From positions 48,901,618 to 48,965,617 of the forward strand of contig NC_087067.1 of assembly GCF_963678635.1 (NCBI RefSeq): a stretch of DNA of 64,000 nucleotides, given 5' to 3'. The position numbers and the translations under genes were made by a program. The notes beneath the pieces are model-generated. The model saw only the letters and a program-made list of their open reading frames with translations. It ran no database searches and was not told the origin of the DNA. This stretch comes from Symsagittifera roscoffensis. Lineage: Eukaryota > Xenacoelomorpha > Acoela > Convolutidae. Shown in pieces: positions 27,972 through 39,936 of the stretch. Position 1 is the stretch's first letter; the number at the start of each line of letters is the position of its first letter.

Positions 27972-29700
27972 TAATTTACAAAACTATAAGTTCCCAACCC
28001 GGTGGTTGGGTGCTTGCAGAGTACTCTAAGGAGTAACAAATCTTGCCTCCAAATATGACTGTTCAAATCCTTGTAGTTTTCGAGATATGACGTTTTTTTG
28101 TGATTTTTTCAAAAAAATTTCAGAAAACGGATATTATTCTTTTTCAAAAAATCTGAAATTCCCAACCCTTTACTTGGGTCCTGTCAGAGTAATCTCAAAG
28201 ATTGCGAATCTTGCGTCCAAATATGACTGCTCAATTCTTTGTAGTTTTCGAGATATGACGTTTTTTGTGATTTTTCAAAAATTTTCAGAAAACTTAAATT
28301 ATTATTATTTAAAAATCTGAAAATCCCAGTCCTGAAGTTGGGTACTGTCAGAGTACTATCAAGGATTGGGAATCTTGCTTCCAAATATGACTGCTCAAAT
28401 CATTGTAATTTTCGAGATATGACGTTTTTTGTGATTTTTCAAAAATTTTCAGAAAACTTAAATTTTTGTGATTTAAAAATGTGAAATTCAAAGCCCTGTA
28501 GTTAGGTCCTGTCAGATTACTCTCAATGATTGCGAATCTTGCCTCCAAATATGACTGCTTAATTCTTTGTAGTTTTCGAGATATGACCTTTTTTGTGATT
28601 TTTTTTTTTTAATTTCAGAAAACTTAAATTATTATTAGTTTTTAAAAATCTGAAATTCCCAAGCCTGTCAGAGTACTATCAAAGATTGCTAATCTTGCCT
28701 TCAAGTATGACTGCTCAATTTTTTGTAGTTTTCGAGATATGACTCTTTTTAGTTTTCGAGATATGACGTTTTTTGTGATTTTTTCAAAAATTTTCAGAAA
28801 ACTTAAATGATGATTATTTTTTAAAAATCTGAAATTCCCAACCCTATAGTTAGGTACTGTCAGAGTACTCTCAAGGATTGCGAATCTTGCCTTCAAGTAT
28901 GACTGCTCAATTCTTTGTAGTTTTTGAGATATGACGTTTTTTGTGATTTTTTTCAAAAAAATTTTCAGAAAACTTAAATTATTGTTAGTTTTTATAAATC
29001 TGAAATTCCCAACCCTGTAGTTAGGTCCTGTCAGAGTACTATCAAAGGTTGCAAATCTTGCCTCCAAGTATGACTGCTCAATTCTTTGTAGTTTTCGAGA
29101 TGTGAGATTTTTTGTGATTTTTTCAAAATTTTCAGAAAGTTTAAATTAATTATTTTTCAAAATTTGAATATCCAAACGCTATAGTTCGCTGATAAAGAGT
29201 TGCAAATCTTGCCACATGCGACTGCTAAACGCGACTGCTCAAATGCTTTTAGTTTCTGAGATGTGACCTTTTTTGATTTTTTCAAAACTTCTCAAAGAAC
29301 TTATCTACAAAGAAATTCAAAAAATTTGGAACCACTAACTTGGTGAAGATACAACCTTATTGTCAGCGTACACCCAGGCGTCTCAAATCTTGCCTCCTAA
29401 TATGAATGCTCAAATACGTTTAGTTTCCGAGTTAAGACGTTTGTTTTTTTCAATTTTTTTTTTCGGGAAACTTAGGTTTGGATTCCTAACCCTATAGTAG
29501 GGTGCTCTCAGGGACTCTCAGTGGTTGCAAATCTGGCCTCCAAATTTCTCCAGAGGACCATTAAGTTTTCAAGATGACGCTTTTGAAATGGGAATTAAAA
29601 AATACCAACCCTGTAATTGGGTGCAGTCAGAGTACACTAAAAGTTTGCAGATGTTGTTTCCAATATATGCGGTTTTTCATGAGTTGTCAAAAAATTTCCA
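27972..29700 (+). repeat. ~165-bp satellite array
   Basis: Around ten monomers of about 165 bp, each with TTCCCAACCCTGTAGTTAGG, GTCAGAGTACTCTCAA, GCGAATCTTGCCTCCAA, GACTGCTCAA, TTTTCGAGATATGACG and an A/T-rich tail. Monomers are well conserved from 28050 to 29100 and decay towards 29700. Near 28736-28765 the ATATGAC motif is duplicated within one unit. The ORFs on both strands here are by-products of the repeat. This is the target DNA of the giant element. Confidence 0.9.
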
Positions 29701-30105
29701 AGCACCGAAGGTGCGTTAGATGCTAGTATGCTATTTATAAGCGTATTCGCGTATTCATAAGCGTATTAGCTCATTAGCCTATTCATGAGACTTGCACATG
29801 CTCTTCGGTTGTGCATGTTTATTCAATGTAGCAGATTGGGAACACTTCTTTCACTTTCCGGTTACCTTTATTATACGGTTTGGGTTTTTTTTTCATGCTC
29901 TCAGATAACGTTTCTAAAGTTAATGTTTGTTTTCCTTGTAATCATTCAACTGAATTTTTCAGAGCATGCCCGTTGTTTACTCTGATCTCTCACCAGGATC
30001 AGTGTATCTAAAGATTGATCAAGGTTGGGAAGCAGCTTCATCGAGACCAGTTTTACTTAGAGGTACACTTAATTTACTCAGTTTTTTGCAGTGAAAGAAA
30101 TGTCA
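29701..30105. other. Junction between satellite and right tandem array
   Basis: AT-rich, with short repeats of AAGCGTATTC near 29735-29770, also seen near 3118. No gene recognised. Confidence 0.5.
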
Positions 30106-30748
30106 ATCTGCGCATGTCGAAGGGCCTGGAAAACAAACCTTTCATGAATCACATGTCTTTGTAGACTTCAATATAACCTAATTTCATGCTATAAATCTGG
30201 TAAAATTAAGAAAAATATTCTTAGGTGGGAAGGAATACGAGAAAAAAAACACTTTATTTGCACATCGAAATTAATTTCAATACACAAGTGTATGTCAAAT
30301 GTTTTCTATCAATTCATAAAAAGATTCTAACATCATTAGATACGCATAGTTACAATAAACAAAACAAAATGTATTACAATTATTGATGATTAATTTTCAC
30401 CTGAGAGCTTCAAGGTGGTTTATATATAAATGTTCTTATATAAACTTGAAGCTTTTCCATGAAACTCTACCATGAGTTGCCACAGAGGGGTCTTCTTTAA
30501 ATAATAACAAATAATAATTCTTGAATTTTTATCCTTGCTTTTCTGTATGTTAGTATGTCTTTAAAGTTGACTTTGTCATCTGTTAGTTTGTTCCAGATTA
30601 CCACGGACTTTTTAAAGAAGGAATTTTCTATGTATTGCCCATTTTATCTGAGAGGACACCGGAAGAAACAACAATACACGTCCTGTAGTACCCGAGACAC
30701 CGACATAAACATTTTGTGCCACAATCAATAAACATTCCTCATACAATA

Positions 30749-31310
30749 TCATTCCAGCATAGATTGTACACTTTCAGTATTTCTGTTCTTTATACCGATG
30801 GTTAACTCAAAACCCTTCGCTTGATTGTATCTGTCGCCGAAATAGAATTTTTTGTTTCTTGTGTTAATATCTATTTGGTGGTTATCATACTTAATGTTAT
30901 TATAGGCTGGCAATAATTGATGTTGTATTTTCCAAAAGTGACATAGTATTTTATAGTCCTGGAACATTGTTACTGGCAATATATTCTGTTTTTCCAAAGA
31001 TATCGTTAAGTTAGCGGATATTGTAGGGTAATGTAAATGACTAATTACCAGTGCATTCATTATCAAGAATCTTGTTTTTAGTGGCAATGGCTTTTTGATT
31101 GATTGAAGTGTTTTTATTCCGCATGCCATTTTCCTGAGAATTTTTTTGATTTCATCTTGGAATGTTAGAAACTGATCTCGAACTACTCCTAGGTATTTAA
31201 CATTGGTTTTTTCCTCAATTATTTTTATCACCTAGAGTTATAGTATACTTTTCATCCTTTTTCCTTGAATGTTTTTTGCTGAAAACGTTGAGTTCTGTTT
31301 TTTTTTTGCA
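30749..31310 (-). pseudogene. LINE reverse transcriptase C-terminal fragment
   Basis: The same fragment as 1523-2090, with a 12-bp internal deletion (an ILLKG-like stretch is missing) and another small change near the C-terminus. The reading frame 30749-31231 starts in mid-domain. Upstream of 31231 the homology continues in another frame. It is antisense to the adjoining nuclease-like ORF. Confidence 0.75.
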
Positions 31311-32126
31311 TTCAGTGATCTAGAACGGGACATCATAGCATTGCCATGCTCAGCTGGTGGTTTAGGTCTGATAAATCCAACAGAATGTGCGTCTCGTTTC
31401 TATGAAAACTCGGTCAAGCTGACAAACAAACTGAAAAACGCAATTATTGCTAAACAAGATCTTATTGACTACACGAATAGAACTGGACGAGCAGAAATTT
31501 CAGGATCGAACCGTAAACATGCTAAAGAAGCCCTCGAAATTGTGTATTCCCGAAGTGAGAATGAAATGAAGCGCACGCTAGACCTGCTACAGCCAAAAGG
31601 AACATCCGCATGGCTGACTTGTCTGCCATCTAGGGAGCAGAATTTTTACATGAACAGAGACGAGTTCCGGGATGCGCTATGTCTCCGATATGGATGGCAC
31701 CTGAAAGGAATGGCTCAAACTTGTGAGTATGGCGCAGCAAATGATATCGACCATGCCTTGATTTGTAAGTTGGGTGGTTTCGTCATAATGCGTCACAACG
31801 CTGTCCGCGACGTCGAAACCGACTTTTTACGTAACGTGTGCAAGGATGTGAGCGTTGAGCCCGGTCTGATCCATTTGACGGGAAATGAAGAACTTGCAAG
31901 TGGAAGCAATCTGGAAGACAATGCAAGACTGGATATTTCTTGTCGAGGTTTTTGGGCGCCGCTGCAGAAAATGTTTCTTGACGTCCGTTTCACACACCCG
32001 AACGCTCCAAGTAATAGGAACCGAAAACTGAAGCCACTCCTAAAGACTCAATCTGCGAATGTCGAAGGGACTGGAAAACAAACCTTTCATGAATCACATG
32101 TCTTTGTAGACTTCAATATAACTTAA
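31269..32126 (+). CDS. Intact zinc-finger plus endonuclease-like ORF (285 codons)
   Basis: This is the only uninterrupted copy. The ATG at 31269 lies within the antisense RT tail, and homology to other copies starts after the pyrimidine tract and CAG at about 31290-31316, so the first ~16 residues may be fortuitous. Domain order: a leading ALPCSAGGLGLINPTE segment, a helical stretch, a finger-like C/H cluster (CEYG, HALIC), the RHNAVRD motif, and an EDNARLDIS...LDVRF segment resembling a PD-(D/E)XK-type core. Known relatives sit at the C-terminus of RT proteins; here no RT is fused in the same orientation. The second Cys of the expected CXCG finger is Tyr. Function as a stand-alone protein is unproven. 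Confidence 0.6.
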   Translation: MFFAENVEFCFFFAFSDLERDIIALPCSAGGLGLINPTECASRFYENSVKLTNKLKNAIIAKQDLIDYTNRTGRAEISGSNRKHAKEALEIVYSRSENEMKRTLDLLQPKGTSAWLTCLPSREQNFYMNRDEFRDALCLRYGWHLKGMAQTCEYGAANDIDHALICKLGGFVIMRHNAVRDVETDFLRNVCKDVSVEPGLIHLTGNEELASGSNLEDNARLDISCRGFWAPLQKMFLDVRFTHPNAPSNRNRKLKPLLKTQSANVEGTGKQTFHESHVFVDFNIT

Positions 32127-32683
32127 TTTCATGCTATAAATCTGGTAAAATTAAGAAAAATATTCTTAGGTGGGAAGGAATACGAGAAAAAAAACACTTT
32201 ATTTGCACATCGAAATTAATTTCAATACACAAGTGTATGTCAAATGTTTTCTATCAATTCATAAAAAGATTCTAACATCATTAGATACGCATAGTTACAA
32301 TAAACAAAACAAAATCTATTACAATTATTGATGATTACTTTTCACCTGAGAGCTTCAAGGTGGTTTATATATAAATGTTATTATATAAACTTGAAGTTTT
32401 TCCATGAAACTCTACCATGAGTTGCCACAGAGGGGTCTTCTCTAAATAATAATAAATAATAATTCTTGAATTTTTATCCTTGCATTTCTGTATGTTAGTA
32501 TGTCTTTAAAGTTGACTTTGTCATCTGTTAGTTTGTTCCAGATTACCACGGACTTTTTAAAGAAAGAATTTTCTATGTATTGCCCATTTTATCTGAGAGG
32601 ACACCGGAAGAAACAACAATACACGTCCTGTAGTACCCGAGACACCGACATAAACATTTTGTGCCACAATCAATAAACATTCC
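32127..32683. other. Spacer of the 1.96-kb unit
   Basis: Near-identical to 952-1522 and 30184-30748. No gene seen. Confidence 0.6.
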
Positions 32684-33095
32684 TCATAGAATATCATTCC
32701 AGCATAGATTGTACACTTTCAGTATTTCTCTGTTCTTTATACCGATGGTTAACTCAAAACCCTTCGCTTGATTGTATCTGTCGCCGAAATATAATTTTTT
32801 GTTTGTTGTGTTAATATCTATTTGGTGGTTATCATACTTAATGTTATTATAGGCTGGCAATAATTGATGTTGTTTTTTCCAAAAGTGACATAGTATTTTA
32901 TACTCCAGGAACATTGTTACTGGCAATATATTCTGTTTTTCCAGAGATATCATTAAGTTAGCGGATATTCCTTTTAAAAGAATTGCTGGGTAATGTAAAT
33001 GACTAATTACCAGTGCATTCATCATCAAGAATCTTGTTTTTAGTGGCAATGGCTTTTTGATTGATTGAAGTGTTTTTATTCCGCATGCCATTTTC
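32684..33095 (-). pseudogene. LINE reverse transcriptase C-terminal fragment, shortened
   Basis: Third copy of the RT tail. It matches to about 33095 and then breaks into the middle of the nuclease-like ORF on the other strand, so the first part of the fragment (the KYLGVV region) is missing. The stated ORF to 33157 therefore includes unrelated antisense sequence. Confidence 0.7.
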
Positions 33096-33101
33096 CATTC
33101 A

Positions 33102-33865
33102 CTGAAAACTCGGTCAAGCTGACAAATAAACTGAAAAACGCAATTATTGCTAAACAAGATCTTATTGACTACGCGAATAGAACTGGATGAGCAGAAATTT
33201 CAGGATCGAACCGTAAACATGCTAAAGAAGCCCTCGAAATTGTGTATTCCCGAAGTGAGAATGAAATGAAGCGCACGCTAGACCTGCTACAGCCAAAAGG
33301 AACATCCGCAAGGCTGACTTGTCTGCCATCTAGCGAGCAGAATTTTTACATGAACAGAGACGAGTTCCGTGATGCGCTATGTCTCCGATATGGATGGCAC
33401 CTGAAAGGAATGGCTCAAACTTGTGAGTATGGCGCAGCAAATGATATTGACCATGCCTTGATTTGTAAGTTGGGTGGTTTCGTCATAATGCGTCACAACG
33501 CTGTCCGCGACGTCGAAGCCGACTTTTTACGTAACGTGTGCAAAGATGTGAGCGTTGAGCCCGGTCTGATCCAATTGACGGGAAATGAAGAACTTGCAAG
33601 TGGAAGCAATCTGGAAGACAATGCAAGACTGGATATTTCTTGTCAAGCTTTTTGGGCGCCGCTGCAGAAAATGTTTCGTGACGTCCGTTTCACACACTCG
33701 AACGCTCCATGTAATAGGAACCGAAAACTGAAGCCACTCCTAAAGACTCATGAGAATCGGAAAAAAGTCGAATACAACGACCGCGTTCTGCAGGTAGAGC
33801 ATGCCTCTTTTACCCCCTTGATTTTTGCGACCAACGGCGCCATGGTTGAGGAGGCAGAGCGATAA
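33102..33865 (+). pseudogene. Nuclease-like ORF copy with internal stop and replaced C-terminus
   Basis: Begins in mid-ORF at the deletion junction. A TGA near 33188 replaces the Arg codon of the intact copy. From 33242 the frame is open and matches the intact copy to about 33750, where the tail switches to unrelated sequence. Several substitutions lie in the conserved segment. It is a broken copy. Confidence 0.75.
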
Positions 33866-34062
33866 CATGCTATACTGGCGGAAAAAAATAAGTGAGAAGC
33901 TGAACTGTACGTATGCGGACACTATGAACTATAACCGGAAGAAGCTCTCCTTCACCATCCTGAAAACTGCCTTGAGAGGACACCGGAAGAAACAGCAATA
34001 CACGTCCTGTAGTACCCGAGACACCGACATAAACATTTTGTGCCACAATCAATAAACATTCC

Positions 34063-35109
34063 TCATCGAATATCGTTCCAGCATAAATGGTACACTTTCA
34101 GTATTTCTCTATACTTTATACCGATGGTTAATTCAAAACCTTTTCCCCCATTCAACTGAAGTGAGTGTTCTAAAAAATAATTTGACAACAGACTGCATTT
34201 GGCTTTGAGTGCTTTAAGAGCTTTTTGTGAATGGTTAATTTCACAGAATAGTAATGTATCATCCGCATATTGAACTATTTTACATGTTTTGTCAATTTGT
34301 TTGTTGAGATCGTTAATGTAGAGATTGAATATTAGAGGGCCAAGGACAGTGCCCTGTGGGACACCCTGCTCAAATGCAATCCAATCGGATTCGGTGTTGT
34401 TAACAATTGTTTTCTGGCTTCGGTTGGTGATAAAGGAATTGATCATTTCTATAGCTTCTTCGGAAAAGTTTAACCCTTTTAGTTTCTGTGTAAGATAAGT
34501 ATGATCAATAGAATCAAATGCTTTAGAGAGATCCAGTAAGGAACATGCTACAGTTTTGTTGTTGTCTATTGCTTTTCTGAATGCTTCAGTGCAATAAAGA
34601 ATAGCGTCGGTGGTTGAATATGATGTTCTGAACCCAAATTGGGTATTACTTTGTACTTAGTAATTTTTGGGATGTCAGATATTCGTTGATTTGTTTATAT
34701 AACAATTTTTCAAAAACTTTTGAGAGAGCCACAGTTATAGACATAGGCCTATAATTTTCTGGTAGTTCTGGATCCTCTTTTTTGTATATTGGTGTGACAA
34801 TTGCTTTTTTGAGCTTGCAAGGATGTGTCTTTTTTTCAAAAACTCATTGTATAGAAATGTCAGATGTGTGTATATTTCATTGCAGCCATCCTTCATTGCC
34901 CAGGCTGGAATTTTGGATGGACCTTGTGTCTTTTGACAGTTTGAACTATGTATTTCTTTTTTACATTCAGCTGATGTGATGAATCGGAATGAAAACTTAT
35001 TATTATTTTGAATGTTGCATGTACAAGTCGGTGGACTTTGCCTGATTTTTGAATTTTTCTCATAAAAGCATCCAAGAGTTGAGAACTTGTAATTTAGCAG
35101 GTTCGCCAT
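34063..35109 (-). pseudogene. LINE reverse transcriptase domain, broken
   Basis: The frame 35109-34735 holds the N-terminal RT part (QGPSKIPAWAMKDGC). Frame changes follow near 34830 and further interruptions near 34650. The frame 34446-34063 holds FEQGVPQGTVLGPL and VQYADDTLLF, the catalytic palm. The thumb is deleted and the last ~27 codons are the C-terminal tip of the RT. It cannot be translated as one piece here. Confidence 0.85.
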
Positions 35110-35399
35110 CTGTAAATTATTGGTTATGAAGTCGCCGAAAGAGTTTCTGAGTAATGGAATGAGGTTGGAAGTTTTTTTTTTGAGTTTCTTGTATCGTTTA
35201 TTATACTCCTTTTTTCGCGTTCGCTTTTTTTCGAGTTAAACATTGGGATAGAAATTTATCATCTTCGTAGTTAACCTTTGGTTTGTCGTTGCGAATGAAA
35301 AAAGTCTTCTGTGGGGCACATTTTTTAAGGGTGTCAGCAATGTTAGATGTGAAGATGTCGAACATTACTTCGGGACTATTATTGCTATAGAAACTTCTC

Positions 35400-36232
35400 C
35401 AATTTATAGCTGATAGTTTTTGTTTGAATTTGTAATCGGATTAATTGGATTTGTCATATATTTTACGTTTGATTGGTCTTACGTTGTTGTGCAGCTTAAG
35501 TTCTGTTATGAATGCTGTTGCTTGGTGGTCGATCTTAATTGGTGGTATGAATATCATTGAATTATTTGTTAGATCTTTTATGCTTAGGTCGGTGATATAT
35601 AGTCAATTAGTGCTTTTTGAGTGAGTAGGTGTTAATTTGTTAGTGACGTCCAGATTATATAGTATTAAGATTGTATCTAAAGACTGTTTGTCGTCTTCGT
35701 TGAGATACTTGAGATTGTAATCTCCTTGTAAAATTAGGTTTGAATTAAAGGACTCTGCATGGTCAATTGATTTGGATAAATCTTCTAAGAAGTCTGTTTT
35801 GTTGTTTCTATTAGGATTGTAGGCTAGGATTAATAGAGTGGTTCTATCATTTTTGTTGAGTCCGGTTAATTTCTATCCAGATGCTATCATACTTTTTGTG
35901 CATGTTGTTTAAGTCATGTCTGACCTTAGGGTTTAACTTTTTAGGAACCAGTAACATGACCCCTCCACCCTTCAATTTTTTACTTGATTTATAAGTTCTA
36001 TCACATCGGAACAACCTATGTTTGTCTTGTTATTGTCTATGACCCATAGTTTATCGTCATTTGTATCATTGAACCATGTCTCGGAAAATCCGAAAATTGT
36101 TTTATCATTAAAAGTTTTATTAAGTTGTTTGAGATCTGAACGCTTTCTAGCTAAACTTCTACAATTAAGGTGTATTACTTTTAAGTTGTTGTTGTAGTTT
36201 TCCAGTTTTTTCTTTATTTGACTGAATTCCAT
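35400..36232 (-). pseudogene. LINE endonuclease domain, broken
   Basis: ATG 36232 begins an 86-codon frame with VIHLNCRSLARKRSDL and FGFSETWFND, the first motifs of AP-endonuclease-like LINE nucleases. The frame is lost near 35975 and homology continues in others with GGGVMLLVPKK, LQGDYNLKYL and KIDHQATAF. All expected motifs are present but split by at least three interruptions. Confidence 0.8.
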
Positions 36233-36587
36233 GAAGGGTCCTGGATTTGGGTGGGTATCCCCTGATGTTAGGAGAGTTTTTTGAAGGGACCTTTCTTGTT
36301 TTTTGCAAGTCTTGCTTGTGTTTTTTATATAATAATTGTAATAGTAATCGCTTATATTATTAAGTATAGTGCTTTAATATTTGTTCAAGTGGCAACCCAT
36401 GGAAAAAGATAATTTACTTTCTTTTTATTCAGTACCTTATAAGCTACAAATTGATCGCTTTCGCAGAAGCTTATGACAGATATGCTAGTTAAGACAAGAA
36501 GTAACAGCATATCGTTTTGTAGAAAACTTTTAGTTAAAATTACAAATAACAGTCGTTTATCAAAAAGATAGTCTCAACTAGCATTAC

Positions 36588-37755
36588 TTAATCATGAAAA
36601 CGTTGCGAGTAGTTATATGACTGCTGGTTACGATTCAGATTATGGTTATAATTACTATCACAGCCCCATGAGTTGTTGTTGAAATTATTTTGACCAGTTT
36701 GTCGGCCATGACCAGTTTGTCGGCCATATGGGTGCATGCGATCGTTACTATAGGGTCGATTGGTAGACCTATAAACATTATTATGCTGATAATTGGAAAG
36801 CGAATATTGGTTGAAATTTGCTTTTCCAGTATAATCAGGGGCTGGTTTTACCCTCGGGCTTGAATGTTTGAACACGTATGAGCCGAGGCAATTGCGCAAA
36901 AATGGTATACCTAATTCATCGTTCAGGTGTATAGTGTCAAAATATAAACTCTGATAGCTCTCTAAGCTTTTGATTTTTGAATTTAGGTTTAGCACCTGAA
37001 ATCCCGTCGTCGAACCATACATTTCATTCAGAAAACGAGTATAATGATCAATTTTGTCATTAGCATTATCATTGTTAAGTATTTGCGGTATTTTGCAAAA
37101 AACAATCAAATCTGGTGAAAGTTTTGCAGTTATTAAAGCGATAAGTTCTTCATATTTGGTGCTAAATTCATCAACCGTTGAGTAAATTTTTTTTAAGATG
37201 GAGTTTGTCCCATCTTGTATTATCACTGTTTTTTTTTCACTATATTGGCCAAGGACTTTTATTTTCTCCTCATTGGAGCTACCCCTGTATGCATGAAAAA
37301 CCGTATCATTAGGGAAAGTTTCAGTTTTTACCCTAGCAATTATACTTGAACCCAAAATTAAGTTTACACACTCCTCTGGTATAGGAAAAGGCGAATAGTT
37401 TCTCAGTTTTTGATACTTCATTTGCTTTCGTCGATGTTGACTGTAGTTTGCCATCCTTGTCTGCTTCCGATGTTCTCTCAATAAACTCCATTATTTTACG
37501 ATAATCTTCCTTTTGGTCGTACAAATCGGAGTAAATTTTGTATAATGCTGACTTTTGAAGTCCATTAAATTCTTCTTGGCTAAGTTTTTTGCTTGACATG
37601 TTTAAAATGGATGGAAATGACTGGTAACTGGAATGACAGTGTTTGATAGGGACTTCAGATACTGTATTTCTGTTCGCTCCTCTGATTCGATCAAGCAATG
37701 ACTTCCTGTTTTTCTGCTGATAAATATGTTCTGCTAAAATAATTTTTTTCTGCAA
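36588..37755 (-). CDS. LINE ORF1 with SGNH hydrolase-like domain (frameshifted)
   Basis: Two overlapping minus frames: 37755-37333 (140 codons, charged and helical) and 37481-36588 (297 codons); a frame change near 37400 separates them. The second has an SGNH-like core: VNLILGSSIIAR in place of the usual GDS (Ser kept), AYRGSS, VIIQDGTNSI (block III GTN) and YFDTIHLND (block V D..H). Its C-terminal ~90 residues are rich in Asn, Gln, Tyr and Arg, typical of RNA-binding tails. Esterase-type ORF1 proteins are known in CR1/L2-like LINEs. Function in the element is not established. Confidence 0.7.
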
Positions 37756-37900
37756 AATAATTTTCTTTATCTGCTGAATAATTTTTCTGCAAAACAGTTT
37801 TCTTTTTCTGTTGAATGGCTAAAATTTTCTTTTTCTTCCCAATTGTTTTTCTGTAACTGTCTTTTTCTTTTGCCAAGTTCGGTTTTTTTTAATACAGATT

Positions 37901-39930
37901 TTCGAATAAAGCATGTATGGAATTTTCCAAATTTATGGTTTGATAATATAATGTACGGATGTTTTGTTTTAATTCGAATAAGTTTTCTTGTTCAGACTAA
38001 CATCTATCTAAACGACTGTATTTTTGTTTTTAGAGAATTTTCATTTAGTATTTAAAGGTCAGAAAGATCAAAGGCGAAAATAATGAAAAAAAGAGCAAAA
38101 AAAGCCGACTGATTTCTAGTCTTGTTTCTTGCAGGATAAGCATGTAAGATAAGCATGTACTAGAGTACTAGAGCATGTAGGATAAGCATGTACTAGAGTA
38201 CATTTTGGTTCAAAAGTTGATACGATTGGTCCCTTCTAATAGACTTATTGCCCTTTCGATAAGCAAGGGTATTGCAATCGGGTGCTAGACTTTTGGCATA
38301 GGCTTTGGGTTCCTGTTAAGAATTTTTCAAAAGTATTTTTTTTTCTGTGCCGAAAGTTTGTCGGTGGAAGATGTCGACTTTAATTTCGTCGGCTTATTAT
38401 CCGAATGTTTTTTTTCACGGTAAAATTGTCGCTATGAAAAAGTTTTCTCGCGGTCATCTTGCTGTTGTTTTCCTAACTTTTTCAGAAGATGATCACGTTT
38501 TCTTATCAAGAAGTTTTGATCATATGGATTCTAAGCAAAATTTCAAGCTACACTGTCAGTTTGGAAGATGTGTTTACTTGAAGTCGGAATACTCAAGCAA
38601 GATACGTTGATCTTTTGAGTAATTTAGGAAAAGATGTGGGTCCCTTGCTCTTGGGGGTTGACGCTTTCTACAAGCGCGAAGAGAATACATGGATAGGTCC
38701 AGCTAAAAAAAATGGCCTAGATGGCCTAATGCACCTTCTACGTCACAGGTGACAAGTCATTAGAGTTCATTCCAATATGCTACATCAAGTAAAGTTTTCG
38801 GTTCCTGGTAATTCAAGAAACATAATGCGCAAGAAGTGTCCGGAACAGAAGTCAATTTTGAAAGTGATATTGTTTACCTGGACACAGCGAAATGTCAGAC
38901 ACAACTCGGCAGTCCAATGAGAAGGAGTTGCCTGATATTTTCAAAATTGTTTGTGAAGTTTATCTTTTTTTTAATAGTTTGATGTTTTTAGAAACGTTTC
39001 AAGTTTTTTCAGGCGAGGTGTGTTGTTTGTTTTGTTCCTTGTTTTGATTCTTGCAAATTGATATAAAATTGTTCGGTATTTGTATATTGTCTTTTCTGAA
39101 AAAAAAAAATAGTTTTTTTCATCAGTGTGATGTTAACAAATAGCTTCATCGCGTGTACTCTCATAGCTGGCAGGTTTCCAACGTTAGTTAGAGTCAAACT
39201 GATTTGCTGCCTATTTAATTTTCAAAAATGTTTTCTATCATGTTTCCGATCTGGTTTTCATAAAAATTTTTCTAGACACAATTTTTTTCCATCGCGACTG
39301 TTTTTTTCCTCTGTTTATTATTGACATTGCTTGTTAAGTGCAACGGGGGTCAGTAAAACATCTGAAGGTTGGTTTAGTATCAATGAGCGAAATGAAGGCA
39401 TTATTAGGGTCATGTTTTTTCTTCGTGAAGTCAAATTATGCTCTACAATAATGAAAATAATATCAAAATTTCTCGAAAGTTGGAAAAGTACAGCAACAAA
39501 TCAATCATATGGTTTACAAAGAAATTTTTATAATACCGAGTTGAATGTCATTAGTAAAGTTGAAACAAAGTTCATATAATCCCTCCATTAATGAAAGTGC
39601 AAGTGACGTGAAAAAAAAACGTGACTGGTTTTAGTTTTCAAGTTTGGTTTGAATTGTTAGTTTTTCCAACTGAATAAAAAAATACATATTGATCAAATTT
39701 TCCCAGATTGGATAAGTTTTATGGAAAAAGTGTCAGTAAGAAGATATGTTCGAAGTTTAATGATCATTAAAAGTTGATCTTCTTTATTAGTATCTTTATT
39801 AGTATCAGTGTCGTTGTATTATTACTAGTTTTGCTACTATACTATTGTTTCGAGGTCACCGAATTTTCTAGAGAGCTAACAAGTAAAGTTCATTGTACAG
39901 CTTCATGGTGATTTAAGAAACTGGTTTCAC
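37901..39930. other. Intergenic stretch without a supported gene
   Basis: AT-rich. A small tandem repeat of GATAAGCATGTA and TACTAGAGTAC lies at about 38135-38200. Short ORFs at 38347-38610 and 39331-39579 show no recognisable domain, though the latter includes KTSEGWFSI, which faintly recalls the N-terminus of FBXO25/32 and could be an upstream exon of the next gene; this is too weak to call. Confidence 0.45.
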
Positions 39931-39936
39931 AACTTC

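Larger units (their letters stand above)
30110..34090. repeat. Right array of the ~1.96-kb composite unit
   Basis: In order: the 3' tip of the nuclease-like ORF (30110-30183), spacer, antisense RT tail (30749-31310), full ORF (31269-32126), spacer, antisense RT tail (32684-33095), a second ORF copy (33102-33865) and a final RT-tail scrap (34063-34140). Copies are near-identical over long stretches. The junction near 33100 joins the RT tail directly to the middle of the ORF, so that unit has lost about 340 bp. Confidence 0.85.
34063..37900 (-). mobile_element. Degenerate LINE (CR1/Jockey-like) with SGNH-type ORF1
   Basis: Read on the minus strand: ORF1 (about 37755-36588) with an SGNH-like domain and a QN-rich tail, then an apurinic-type endonuclease (about 36232-35400), then a reverse transcriptase (about 35109-34063). 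Endonuclease signatures are NCRSL, FSETWF, QGDYNLKYL and IDHQAT. RT signatures are KAFDSIDH, GVPQGTVLGPL and YADDT. Frameshifts and stops break the endonuclease and RT. Near 34140 the RT is joined directly to its own C-terminal end, an internal deletion. The same RT tail makes up the 1.96-kb units to the left. Confidence 0.85.

Noticed and set aside
28087-29067. ORFs on both strands at 28.1-29.1 kb
   Set aside because: They are by-products of the 165-bp satellite, with the same peptide repeating once per monomer.
39331-39579. Upstream exon of the F-box gene
   Set aside because: A short KTSEGW-like match to the family N-terminus is the only support, and no clear donor or continuing similarity is present.
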